DNA from: Streptomyces xinghaiensis S187
GTDB taxonomy: Bacteria; Actinomycetota; Actinomycetes; Streptomycetales; Streptomycetaceae
Assembly (NCBI RefSeq): GCF_000220705.2
Contig: NZ_CP023202.1
Span: 1,488,001-1,552,000, forward strand
Direction: 5' to 3'
Length of the DNA stretch: 64,000 nucleotides
The first letter of the stretch is position 1. Every line of letters starts with the position of its first letter. The notes below the pieces were generated by a model. It saw nothing but the letters and a program-made list of their open reading frames with translations, ran no database searches and was not told where the DNA came from. The translations under genes and the position numbers were made by a program. Of this stretch, positions 31,492 to 38,864 are shown piece by piece.

Positions 31492-31868
31492 CGCGCCCCT
31501 CCCGTCCCGGTCCCGGTTCCGGTCCCGGTTCCGGTTCCGGTCCCGCTCCCGCCCCCCGGTCCGGCCTCCTCGGCCCAGCGCGCCGGGTTGACCAGCTTGT
31601 CCACCACGTCGTCCACGACCTCGTCGAGGCCGCGGTGCAGATCGGCGACGGAGACGGTGATCCCGTGCTCGTCCTTGATCTCCTTCATGGCCTCGTCCAG
31701 TTCGAGCAGCGCCTCGCCGAGCCGCTCGGTCTCCTCGGGGGTGAGGTCGCCGCCCTCCATCCGCCGCAGGGCCTGCCGCTCCAGCGCCTCCTGGATCACC
31801 TCGACCAGGGTGACGACCAGGGTCAGCACACCGTGCTTGAGGCTTTTCTCGTCAACGGTGAGGGCCAC
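31488..31868 (-). CDS. gvpK: Gas vesicle protein GvpK
   Basis: A 126-residue GvpK-family protein. KSLKHGVLTLVVTLVEVIQ, EALERQALRRMEGGDL and LTPEETERLGEALLELDEAM are family motifs; HGITVSVADLHRGLDEVV precedes LVNPARWAEE. The C-terminus ends in a Gly-Thr dipeptide run encoded by a hexamer repeat. The GTG at 31868 is chosen because AAGGAGG is seven bases away, whereas the ATG at 31874 abuts it. It overlaps both neighbours, so translation is coupled through the operon. Confidence 0.9.
   Translation of the reverse strand: MALTVDEKSLKHGVLTLVVTLVEVIQEALERQALRRMEGGDLTPEETERLGEALLELDEAMKEIKDEHGITVSVADLHRGLDEVVDDVVDKLVNPARWAEEAGPGGGSGTGTGTGTGTGTGTGGAR
31507..31548 (-). repeat. CCGGTY hexamer repeat in the 3' end of gvpK
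   Basis: Seven consecutive hexamers (CCGGTC or CCGGTT, the last CCGCTC) encode the Gly-Thr repeat at the GvpK C-terminus. Such a run can change length in frame. Confidence 0.8.
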
Positions 31869-32868
31869 CGTCATCCCTCCTTCGCTCCGGGGACTCCCCG
31901 TCCTCCTGACCCGTGCCGCCCGCCGCCATGCGGTGGAGGGGGCCGGTCCAGTCGGGGAGTGCGTCGGCCGCCAGGACCACCTCGCCGCCGGGGGTGTCCA
32001 GCACCAGCGTGTACGGGCTGCCGGCCGGGTTGTCCCGCTCCTCCAGCCGGACGCCGAGCAGATCGCCGGGGGCCAGCACCAGCGCGGGGCGGGCGTCGAC
32101 GGGCGACTTCCAGGAGAGCCCGCCCGCGTCGAGACGGCCGCGGCCGCCGCGCCACATCGCGCCGCCGCGGCGGGGCTCGTGGTACCACAAATGGCCCTCG
32201 TGCCCGTCCTTCCCCGCCGGACCGGCCGTCCCGCCACCGCCCCCGTCGGCCGCGGCCAGGGCCTTGGCGCCGGGCGTCTGCTCCAGCAACTCCCGGTGCA
32301 GGCGCTCCGGCTCGGCGGCCGAGAGCAGCGCCTCCCCGCCGTCGCGCAGCCGGAGGCGCAGCCGGGTGCGGTCCTCGCCGCCGACGGCCCGCTCGGTCTC
32401 CAGGGCGGCGGACTCCAGTTCGGCCAGCTCGGCCTCCCAGAGGACCTCGCGCGGCTCACGGCGGAGCACGACCAGGCGACGGTCCGTCAGATGGACGCTG
32501 CCCGGCCGCCATCCCGAGTAGACCTCGCCCGTCAGCCGGTGACCGCCGAACATCCGGGTGATCAGCCGCTCCCCGTCCCGCAGTTCGAGGCCCCGGCTGC
32601 CGGAGCGCTCCGCCCAGGCGCGGGTGGCCTCGTCCCACTGCCGGAGCATCCCGTACTCCAGCATCGTCTCCATACCGGCGATCGCGGCCCGGACGTTGAC
32701 GCCGATCAGCGGGATGTCGGCGACGGCGATGATCAGGTCCAGATGGAGGACGGCTCCCTTGTTGAGCACGACTTCCAGCAGATCGTCCAGGGTCACCCGG
32801 GGGTCGCGGGTCGGCTGGAGCGAGGGGACGGCCGGTACGGCGGGAGCGGCGGGAGCGCGGTCAGGCAT
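31852..32868 (-). CDS. GvpA/J-family protein with PH/GRAM-like C-terminal extension
   Basis: A 338-residue protein. Residues about 23-78 are a GvpA/J-type shell domain (TLDDLLEVVLNKGAVLHLDL, IGVNVRAAIAGMETMLEYG). The remaining 260 residues are not usual for GvpA/J. Residues about 95-205 look like a bacterial PH/GRAM domain (DGERLITRMFGGHRLTGEV, GSVHLTDRRLVVLRREPREV), and about 225-320 may be a second one (GHLWYHEPRRGGAMW, PYTLVLDTPGGEVVL). That suggests a shell protein carrying a binding module. It overlaps the upstream gene by 8 nt and gvpK by 17 nt. The PH-like call is from pattern only. Confidence 0.82.
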   Translation of the reverse strand: MPDRAPAAPAVPAVPSLQPTRDPRVTLDDLLEVVLNKGAVLHLDLIIAVADIPLIGVNVRAAIAGMETMLEYGMLRQWDEATRAWAERSGSRGLELRDGERLITRMFGGHRLTGEVYSGWRPGSVHLTDRRLVVLRREPREVLWEAELAELESAALETERAVGGEDRTRLRLRLRDGGEALLSAAEPERLHRELLEQTPGAKALAAADGGGGGTAGPAGKDGHEGHLWYHEPRRGGAMWRGGRGRLDAGGLSWKSPVDARPALVLAPGDLLGVRLEERDNPAGSPYTLVLDTPGGEVVLAADALPDWTGPLHRMAAGGTGQEDGESPERRRDDGGPHR

Positions 32869-33544
32869 CGTCCGGCTGCCGCTCGTCCCGCCGTTCGGGC
32901 TGCCGCTCGGACCGCGGCCCGCCCTGCCGTTCGGGCTGCCGCCTGCTCTGCCGTTCGCTTCGCCGGCCGTCCGGCGTCCGCCCGCTCTCCACCGCGGCGG
33001 GCGCCCCGGCCTCCGCGGCCTCACCGCCGCCGGAGCCGTCGCCGTCCACCGCGGCCTCCGCGGCGGACGCCCGGGACAGCGCCTTGGCGCTGCGCCAGCC
33101 GCACCACGGGCACCACTCGTCGAGGAGTTCCCGGGTGGGAACCCTCTTGTGGCATTCCGGGCAGCTCTCCTTGTCCTCCTTGACCTCGCGCCAGGCGGCG
33201 GTCTCCACGTCAGTGCCGGAGGGGAACTCCAGCCCGTAGCGGGCGGCGGTCTCGAAGGACGCCAGGGCGGCGCGCAGCCTGATGCCCAGCAGTTCGACAC
33301 CGGCGACCGACACCATGATGTCCGCGTTGAGGACGAGCCCCTTGTCCAGCAGGGTCTCGACGACATGGGCGAGGCTGCCCTCGCCGCCGCGCTGCGGTTC
33401 CAGCGCGCGGGCACCGCCGCCGTACCGCCCGGTGCCGACCGCGGTCGCCGGCGCGCGCGGGGCCGGCGCCGGGGCCCCCGACGGGCCCCGGACGTCACGT
33501 ATCGGATCGGGTTCTCTCATGCCCCTCGCCTTACCTGAGCGCAC
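32861..33544 (-). CDS. GvpA/J-family protein with zinc ribbon
   Basis: A 227-residue protein, first gene of the operon. Residues about 55-110 are a GvpA/J domain (GSLAHVVETLLDKGLVLNAD, VELLGIRLRAALASFETAA). It is followed by a CxxC-13-CxxC zinc ribbon (CPECHK, then CPWCGW) at about residues 129-149, and a repetitive basic tail of Arg-Ser-Glu-Arg-Gln type. GTG 33544 has a GGGAGG SD nine bases upstream; ATG 33520 is the alternative. TTGACA at 33547-33552 (minus strand) has no matching -10 downstream, so the promoter is uncertain. Confidence 0.82.
   Translation of the reverse strand: MRSGKARGMREPDPIRDVRGPSGAPAPAPRAPATAVGTGRYGGGARALEPQRGGEGSLAHVVETLLDKGLVLNADIMVSVAGVELLGIRLRAALASFETAARYGLEFPSGTDVETAAWREVKEDKESCPECHKRVPTRELLDEWCPWCGWRSAKALSRASAAEAAVDGDGSGGGEAAEAGAPAAVESGRTPDGRRSERQSRRQPERQGGPRSERQPERRDERQPDDA
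32877..32962 (-). repeat. Imperfect repeats encoding the Ser-Glu-Arg-Gln-rich tail
   Basis: Variants of GCCGTTCGGGCTGCCG recur about five times. They encode the tail units RSERQ and QPERQ at the C-terminus of the zinc-ribbon GvpA/J protein. Repeat decay between copies is visible. Confidence 0.6.
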
Positions 33545-33751
33545 GCTGTCAACCCTCCCGGAAGCCGGGCACCGTGCGGTCCGCGCCGGGGCGGCGCCCC
33601 GGCGGCCCCGGGCATTCCGCCCTTTCCGGGACGGACGGCCCGGGTCCGGCGGCCGTGCGGCGGCCGTGCGGCCGGCCGGGTGAGAACGCCGGAAAAACGG
33701 GCACTCCGGACTCCACCCGGCCGACGGCCCCGGTCGCCCCGAAGCGCGGAA

Positions 33752-33767
33752 ATCTCATATCTGAGAT
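33752..33767. promoter_or_regulatory. Palindrome ATCTCA-TATC-TGAGAT before the MurA-like gene
   Basis: Perfect 6-bp arms, ending 12 nt before the ATG. TATCTG inside it (33758-33763) could be the -10 of a short-leader or leaderless transcript, so a bound regulator would block transcription. The downstream protein has its own XRE domain, which makes autoregulation plausible. Confidence 0.5.
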
Positions 33768-33779
33768 AACGTGAACCCC

Positions 33780-35309
33780 ATGGGAGACGACTACCTCGTA
33801 CGCATCGGACGCCTCATCAGGGACGCCCGGCAGCACCGCGGCTGGACACAGTCGCATCTCGCGGAAGCCCTGGGCACCAGCCAGAGCGCCGTCAACCGCA
33901 TCGAACGCGGCAACCAGAACATCAGCCTTGAGATGATCGCCCGCATCGGCGAGGCCCTGGACAGCGAGATCGTCTCGCTCGGCTACGCCGGGCCGATGCA
34001 TCTGCGCGTGGTCGGCGGCCGCCGCCTCTCGGGCGGCATCGACGTCAGGACGAGCAAGAACGCCTGCGTCGCCCTCCTCTGCGCCACCCTCCTCAACTCG
34101 GGCCGCACCATCCTGCGCCGGGTGGCCCGGATCGAAGAGGTCTACCGGATCCTGGAGGTGCTGGGCAGCGTCGGCGTCCGCACCCGCTGGATCAACGACG
34201 GCGCCGACCTGGAGATCGTCCCGCCGGACCGGCTGGAGCTGGACTCCATGGACATGGAGGCGGCGCGGCGCACCCGCAGCGTCATCATGTTCCTCGGCCC
34301 GCTGCTCCACCGCGAGGACCGGTTCCGCATCCCGTACGCCGGCGGCTGCGACCTGGGAACCCGCACCGTGCAGCCGCACATGACGGCGCTGCGCCGCTTC
34401 GGCCTGGAGATCACGGCGACCGACGGCATCTACCACGCCGAGGTCGACCGCAGCATCCGCCCCGACCGCCCGATCGTGCTGACCGAGCGCGGGGACACCG
34501 TCACGGAGAACGCCCTGCTGGCCGCCGCCCGGCACGACGGCGTCACCGTCATCCGCAACGCCAGCTCCAACTACATGGTCCAGGACCTGTGCTTCTTCCT
34601 GGAGCAGCTGGGCGTGACGGTCGAGGGCGTCGGCACCACCACCCTCACCGTGCACGGCGTCCCGCACATCGACCGGGACGTGGACTACTCGCCCTCCGAG
34701 GACCCGGTGGAGGCGATGAGCCTGCTCGCCGCCGCCCTCGTCACCGAGTCCGAACTGACCATCCGGCGGGTGCCGGTGGAGTTCCTGGAGATCGAGCTGG
34801 CGGTCCTGGAGGAGATGGGCCTGGACCACGAGCGCAGCCCCGAGTACCCGGCCGACAACGGCCGCACCCGGCTGATCGACCTCACCGTGCGCCCGTCGAA
34901 GCTGAAGGCCCCGATCGACAAGATCCACCCGATGCCGTTCCCCGGCCTCAACATCGACAACGTTCCGTTCTTCGCGGCCATCGCCGCCACCGCGCAGGGC
35001 TCGACGCTGATCCACGACTGGGTCTACGACAACCGCGCGATCTACCTCACCGACCTCAACCGGCTCGGCGCCGACGTCAAACTCCTCGACCCGCACCGGG
35101 TGCTCGTCGAGGGCCCGACGCGCTGGCGGGCCGCGGAGATGATGTGCCCGCCGGCCCTGCGCCCGGCGGTGGTGATCCTGCTGGCGATGATGGCGGCCGA
35201 GGGCACCTCGGTCCTGCGCAACGTCTACGTCATCAACCGCGGCTACGAGGAACTGGCGGAACGCCTGAACTCGGTGGGCGCCCAGATCGAGATCTTCCGC
35301 GACATCTGA
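33780..35309 (+). CDS. MurA-like enolpyruvyl transferase fused to an XRE DNA-binding domain
   Basis: A 509-residue fusion. Residues about 5-62 are an XRE helix-turn-helix (ARQHRGWTQSHLAEALGTSQ, SAVNRIERGNQNIS). The rest is an EPT fold like MurA, which transfers enolpyruvate to UDP-GlcNAc in peptidoglycan synthesis. SKNACVALL has the catalytic Lys-Asn pair and YAGGCDLGTRTVQPH keeps the loop cysteine targeted by fosfomycin. Known Streptomyces paralogues share this fusion. The ATG is preferred over GTG 33771 because the XRE domain begins right after it. No SD is seen. Confidence 0.9.
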   Translation: MGDDYLVRIGRLIRDARQHRGWTQSHLAEALGTSQSAVNRIERGNQNISLEMIARIGEALDSEIVSLGYAGPMHLRVVGGRRLSGGIDVRTSKNACVALLCATLLNSGRTILRRVARIEEVYRILEVLGSVGVRTRWINDGADLEIVPPDRLELDSMDMEAARRTRSVIMFLGPLLHREDRFRIPYAGGCDLGTRTVQPHMTALRRFGLEITATDGIYHAEVDRSIRPDRPIVLTERGDTVTENALLAAARHDGVTVIRNASSNYMVQDLCFFLEQLGVTVEGVGTTTLTVHGVPHIDRDVDYSPSEDPVEAMSLLAAALVTESELTIRRVPVEFLEIELAVLEEMGLDHERSPEYPADNGRTRLIDLTVRPSKLKAPIDKIHPMPFPGLNIDNVPFFAAIAATAQGSTLIHDWVYDNRAIYLTDLNRLGADVKLLDPHRVLVEGPTRWRAAEMMCPPALRPAVVILLAMMAAEGTSVLRNVYVINRGYEELAERLNSVGAQIEIFRDI

Positions 35310-35478
35310 AGGACTCCGGAAAAGACGCCGCCACACCACTGCCCGACCTGCATACACGCCAGGCGGGAGGGGATGTGGCGGTGCCTTCAGGGCCTTTCCG
35401 AGGCCCTCGGCCGGGGCCGGAGGTTCGCCGGCTCGCCCATCATGGCCCGCACGACTGCACGGCCTTCGCAATGGAGTC

Positions 35479-35982
35479 ATGTCCTCCAGCCCGCAGCACA
35501 CCGCACCCGCGCCGATGCAGCTCTCCGGCGCGGACGCCGAGGACCTCGCGCTGTACCGGGAGAAATTCCGGCGGCGCCTGCCGGAGTCACTGCCACCACG
35601 CTCCGCACCGGACTCGAAGCCCGCGGCTGGACGGTGCACGCTCTGGAAACCGCCCCGCTGTCCGCCCGCTTCACCGTGACCGACCCGGCCACCGGACAGG
35701 ACTGTGAAGTCGACATCCTCAAGGAGATCTTCTGGCGGCCGGTCGCCCAGACCCCGTACGGGCCCGTCCTCGCAGAGGAGGACGTGATCGGGACCAAGGT
35801 CCGCGCCCTGGCCGACCGCGGAGCGCCCCGCGATCTGATCGACGTGTTCGCGGCCTCCCGCCGCTTTGGCAATACAGAGCTGGAGGAGTTCGGCCGCCAT
35901 CACCGCACTCCGCGCTTGGGCCGTGGAGTGGGCCGACGATCTCGCAACCCGCCTCCTCGAAGATGATCCGGACATCGACTGA
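35479..35982 (+). pseudogene. Degenerate AbiEii/AbiGii-type nucleotidyltransferase gene
   Basis: Three blocks in different frames make one broken gene. Frame one gives MSSSPQHTAPAPMQLSGADA and ALYREKFRRRLPE. A second frame from about 35590 gives TLRTGLEARGWTVHALET, DPATGQDCEVDILKEIFWRP and GTKVRALADRGAPRDLIDVF, the conserved middle of the family. A third frame gives AITALRAWAVEWADDLATR and ends DDPDID at 35982. The catalytic segment expected between blocks one and two (the GGYALxAHG/DxD region) is deleted. No antitoxin partner is seen. Lost toxin-like function is the likely reading. Confidence 0.7.
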
Positions 35983-36749
35983 TCACACCGCACACAGCAT
36001 GGGCGTCACCCCCTACCGGTGAGAAGAACGGACGGGGTCAACGGCCCAGTCCCGCTTCAGGGCACCGGGCCGGGCTGCGGGCGCGGCAGGGACGGTTCTT
36101 GCGGCGCTCCCGGCAAGGGGGCTTTTCACCGGAGGGACGCCTGGGGTCCGCGTCTCCGTCCGTGCTCGCGCCCTCGTCCGCTCAGTCGTCGTCGCAGACG
36201 AGTTCGCCCTCCCAGGCTTCCCTGCCCTCCATGACGGCGAAGGCGGCGATGACGAATCCGGCGACCGGGTCGATCCAGGTCCAGCCGAAGGCGGCGAAGG
36301 CGAGCAGTCCGGTGAAGGTGGAGACGCTGAGCCAGGCGCACAGTCTGGTCTCGGCGGCGTCCGCGACGACCAGGCGGGAGCGCATCTCCAGCCCGGCTCT
36401 GCGCTTGACCCGGGCGAGCCACGGCATGACGACGATCGACAGGCCGGTGAGGGCGATGCCCACCGGAGAGGTGTCGGGCTTCTCGTCGGCCACCAGATCG
36501 CGGATGCCCTCGACGGTGACGTACGCGGCGAGGGCGAAGAAGGTGAGGGCGATGAACTTCAGGGCCTTGCGTTCCTTGGCCTCGTCCGGTTCGCCGCCCT
36601 TGATCTCCGCCAGCAGCCGCACCAGGACCACGGTGGCCGCGGCCACCTCGATGCCGGAGTCGATGCCGAAGCCGATCAGGGAGATCGCTCCGGCGACCGC
36701 CCCGGCGGAGACGGCGACGACGCCCTCGACGACGTTGTAGCCGATGTTG

Positions 36750-36900
36750 ACTTCTCCCCCTGGTAAACGAGGGGGATTCCTAGCTCACTTCGCCTGACCG
36801 TCAGCGACGGGCAGGGCTTACAAGATCAGCACTAGCCGGGTTGAGACCAGCCCGGACGAGCATCACGCGGGCGGAGTTCTTGTCCCTGGGCGAGACGGTT
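36750..36900 (-). ncRNA. Predicted omega RNA (reRNA) of the TnpB element
   Basis: In this family a guide RNA is made from the 3' end of tnpB and the right end. The right-end hairpin (36756-36775) would form the scaffold tip and the guide would read into the host at 36749 (CAACATCGGCTACAACG). The 5' border is a guess. Confidence 0.35.
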
Positions 36901-38000
36901 CCGCACGCGGTGCACGTATACTCGGAGAGGGGGATGCGGTGCTTGGCTCTCGCCCCGCAGTGCGCGCAGTCCATCGTGGTGTGCGCGGGGTTGACCAGGT
37001 GCACGGCGCGGCCGTGCTTGCGGGCCATCTCGACCAGTGCGGTCTTGGTGGCGCCGATGGCGGCGTCGGCCGCCTTGCGGGCCATGGTGGACTTGGCGAG
37101 GAACTTCGGTCGGAAGTCCTCCACCGCCAGGACGTCGAAGTCACGGACGACGGATTTGGCCCACTTGCGGCCGGTGTCGGTCCGCTGCCGTGTGATCTTC
37201 TTCGACACCTTCGCCGCCGCCCGGCGCGCCTTCTTGTAGCCCTTGGTGTCAGGCCGGTTCTTCGGAGTGCGGCGCCGGGCCATCATCCGCTGATAGTGCG
37301 CGAGCTTCTGGGCGGCCGTCTTGCCGTGCTGGGCGTGCGGCAGGTCGTGGGCGTCGGAGGTCGTGGTCGCGGTCTCCTTCACGCCCCAGTCGATGCCGAT
37401 GACCGCGCCGGTCTCCGGCAGCGGCTCGGTCACCGTGGCCACGACGAAGCCGGCGTACCAGTGTCCGAGACTGTCCCGGTACACGCGCACCGAGGACGGC
37501 GGCTTGGGCAGCTCTCGCGACCACACCACCGTCAGCACGATCCCGCCGGCCAGGTGCAGCCGCCCGTCCCGGATCCGGAAACCACGGGTCGTGTAGTTCA
37601 GCGACGGCGCGGCCTCGCGCTTCCGCTTGATGCGGGGCATCCCTGCCCGCTGCCGCATCGGCAGCTTCGCCTTGATGTCCTTGAGGGCCTTGGCGCGGGA
37701 CTTGGCGAAGTCCCGGATGATCTGCTGCTGCGGAACCGAGGCACCTTCGCGCAGCCAGGTCATCGACTGGCGGGCATCGGTCAGCATCTTGTCGAGCTGC
37801 GCCGGACCACACGTCGCGTTCTCGCCAGTCGCTTTGTTGTGCTTGTGGACCTTGCGCGCCATCGCCACGCACTCGTTCCACACCCAGCGGCAGCGCGCCC
37901 ACTCGTCTTCGAGCTGGGCGAGCACGCCGGACGACACACGGAGCCGGAAGGTGTACCGGGCATGACCGGCCCCCTGCGCGGCTGTCGGTGTCGTCATCAT
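36801..38000 (-). CDS. tnpB: RNA-guided endonuclease TnpB
   Basis: A 399-residue TnpB. RuvC motif I is AVIGIDWGVKETAT, motif II FDVLAVEDFRPKFL, and motif III carries the final aspartate in VSPRDKNSARVMLV. A zinc finger (CAHCGARAKH, then CTACG) lies between II and III. The helical N-terminal region has WARCRWVWNECVAMARKV. All catalytic residues appear intact, so the nuclease may be active. Usual role: cutting the emptied target site guided by omega RNA. The first ATG of a pair at 38000 is used; a TTG at 38009 is better spaced from GGGAGG. Confidence 0.93.
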   Translation of the reverse strand: MMTTPTAAQGAGHARYTFRLRVSSGVLAQLEDEWARCRWVWNECVAMARKVHKHNKATGENATCGPAQLDKMLTDARQSMTWLREGASVPQQQIIRDFAKSRAKALKDIKAKLPMRQRAGMPRIKRKREAAPSLNYTTRGFRIRDGRLHLAGGIVLTVVWSRELPKPPSSVRVYRDSLGHWYAGFVVATVTEPLPETGAVIGIDWGVKETATTTSDAHDLPHAQHGKTAAQKLAHYQRMMARRRTPKNRPDTKGYKKARRAAAKVSKKITRQRTDTGRKWAKSVVRDFDVLAVEDFRPKFLAKSTMARKAADAAIGATKTALVEMARKHGRAVHLVNPAHTTMDCAHCGARAKHRIPLSEYTCTACGTVSPRDKNSARVMLVRAGLNPASADLVSPARR

Positions 38001-38222
38001 GATCCGCAACCCAACACCTCCCACTGCCAACGGAAGAGAGCGCAAGTCAGAACAGATGCGCGGCGAACTCCGGCGCTCCGCGCCTCCGCGCCAAGGACCC
38101 ATTCCTCCCCGCCCTAAAGGCGGGTCCTCCTGGGAGATGTCTGGTGAACTTCGCGTAGCGCACCGCGCGATGAGCGGCCGGGCCGGTCACATCCGGCGTG
38201 GTGCCGGTGGAGGACACGCCGC

Positions 38223-38606
38223 TCACCGGGCGGAGTCCTGGGCGGGCCGGGTGCCGTAGGCGGGGCACAGGTCGACGGCCTCGCCGGTCGCCGCCAGCAA
38301 CTGCTCGGCGGCGGCCAGCAGGTCCAGCAGTTCGGGGCGCGCGAGCGAGTACCACGAGGCCCGGCCGACGGGGCGGGAGGTGACCAGGCCGCAGTCACGC
38401 AGGCAGGCCAGGTGTGCGGAGACGGTGGACTGCGCCAGCCCCACACAGGCGACCAGGTCGGTGGTACGGGCTTCGCCCTCGGCCAGCCGGCGCAGGATCG
38501 CCAGCCGGGCCGGGTCGCCCAGGGAACGGAACAGGGCCACGGCCGCCGACCGCGACCCGCAGGAGGTGGTGGCCGCCGGAGCGGACCCTTCGCCATTCAT
38601 CGTCAT
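38223..38606 (-). CDS. ArsR/SmtB-family metal-sensing repressor, CmtR-like
   Basis: A 127-residue winged-helix repressor. FRSLGDPARLAILRRLAEGE begins the fold; the recognition helix is in VGLAQSTVSAHLACLRDCGL. The two cysteines in HLACLRDCGLV align with Cys57 and Cys61 of mycobacterial CmtR, and the C-terminal VDLCPAYG supplies a third, matching Cys102, so cadmium or lead sensing is predicted. The cation carrier gene starts five bases after its stop codon but is disrupted. No SD; a palindrome sits right at the start, suggesting autorepression of a leaderless mRNA. Confidence 0.88.
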   Translation of the reverse strand: MTMNGEGSAPAATTSCGSRSAAVALFRSLGDPARLAILRRLAEGEARTTDLVACVGLAQSTVSAHLACLRDCGLVTSRPVGRASWYSLARPELLDLLAAAEQLLAATGEAVDLCPAYGTRPAQDSAR

Positions 38607-38608
38607 GG

Positions 38609-38623
38609 AGCGATGATATCGCT
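38609..38623. promoter_or_regulatory. Palindrome AGCGAT-GAT-ATCGCT, likely operator of the ArsR gene
   Basis: Perfect 6-bp arms two bases upstream of the ArsR start codon. The position over the transcription start fits autorepression. Confidence 0.5.
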
Positions 38624-38672
38624 GCCCACCGCTCCCGTTTCCAGCACGGCTGAGAGCCCGCCCCGGAACCGC

Positions 38673-38864
38673 TCAGCGCTCGGACGCGAACCGGACGAAC
38701 CGCCCCCAGCCCTCGCGGCCGACCGTGAAGGCCGGGCGGCCCGTATCCTTGGAGTCCCTGACGTGGACAGCCTGTTCGGCTATCGCAACCTCCACGCAGT
38801 CGTCGCCCTGAGTGCCGCTGTGACTGGACTTGAACCAGGCGAGTTCCGTCGCACCGCTGCTCAT
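38673..38864 (-). CDS. DUF397 protein
   Basis: A 63-residue protein of the DUF397 family. The family motif is WFKSSHSGTQGDDCVEVA, then VHVRDSKDTGRPAFTV and GWGRFVRFA. Such proteins occur in pairs with XRE/DUF5753 regulators in Streptomyces and are thought to act with them, in part like BldB-type or toxin-antitoxin-like partners. The ATG overlaps the stop codon of the regulator by 4 nt, so translation is coupled. Confidence 0.93.
   Translation of the reverse strand: MSSGATELAWFKSSHSGTQGDDCVEVAIAEQAVHVRDSKDTGRPAFTVGREGWGRFVRFASER

Larger units (their letters stand above)
36750..38143 (-). mobile_element. IS200/IS605-family TnpB-only element
   Basis: The 1,394-bp element holds one gene, tnpB, and no tnpA. 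Left end (38143 side) carries the hairpin 38108-38124 (CCCGCC-CTAAA-GGCGGG on the plus strand), right end the hairpin 36756-36775 (6-bp arms). On the coding strand the host sequence directly before the left end is TTCAC, a usual kind of target/TAM for this family, and no target duplication is present. The boundary is ambiguous by one C. It lies in the cation transporter gene. Confidence 0.85.
36182..38217 (-). pseudogene. Cation transporter (CDF-like) gene split by a TnpB element
   Basis: The 5' part (38217-38144) starts with GTG five bases after the ArsR stop and encodes 24 residues ending AHRAVRYAKFT. The 3' part (36749-36182) continues NIGYNVVEGVVAVSAGAVAG and GFGIDSGIEVAAATVVLVRL through five more membrane helices to EGELVCDDD. 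Removing 36750-38143 joins the parts exactly in frame (KFT|NIGYNVVEG). The intact protein would be a small cation-efflux carrier of about 210 residues. With the insertion it should be non-functional. The 5' flank is the CmtR-like regulator, so the original role was metal efflux. Confidence 0.85.

Noticed and set aside
30325..33183. A 952-codon plus-strand frame across the gas-vesicle-like operon
   Set aside because: Proline/arginine-rich without domains; the minus-strand genes carry all recognisable motifs and overlapping starts.
33547..33552. TTGACA (minus strand) as a -35 for the gas-vesicle-like operon
   Set aside because: No -10-like hexamer lies 16-19 bp downstream, so it was not called as a promoter.
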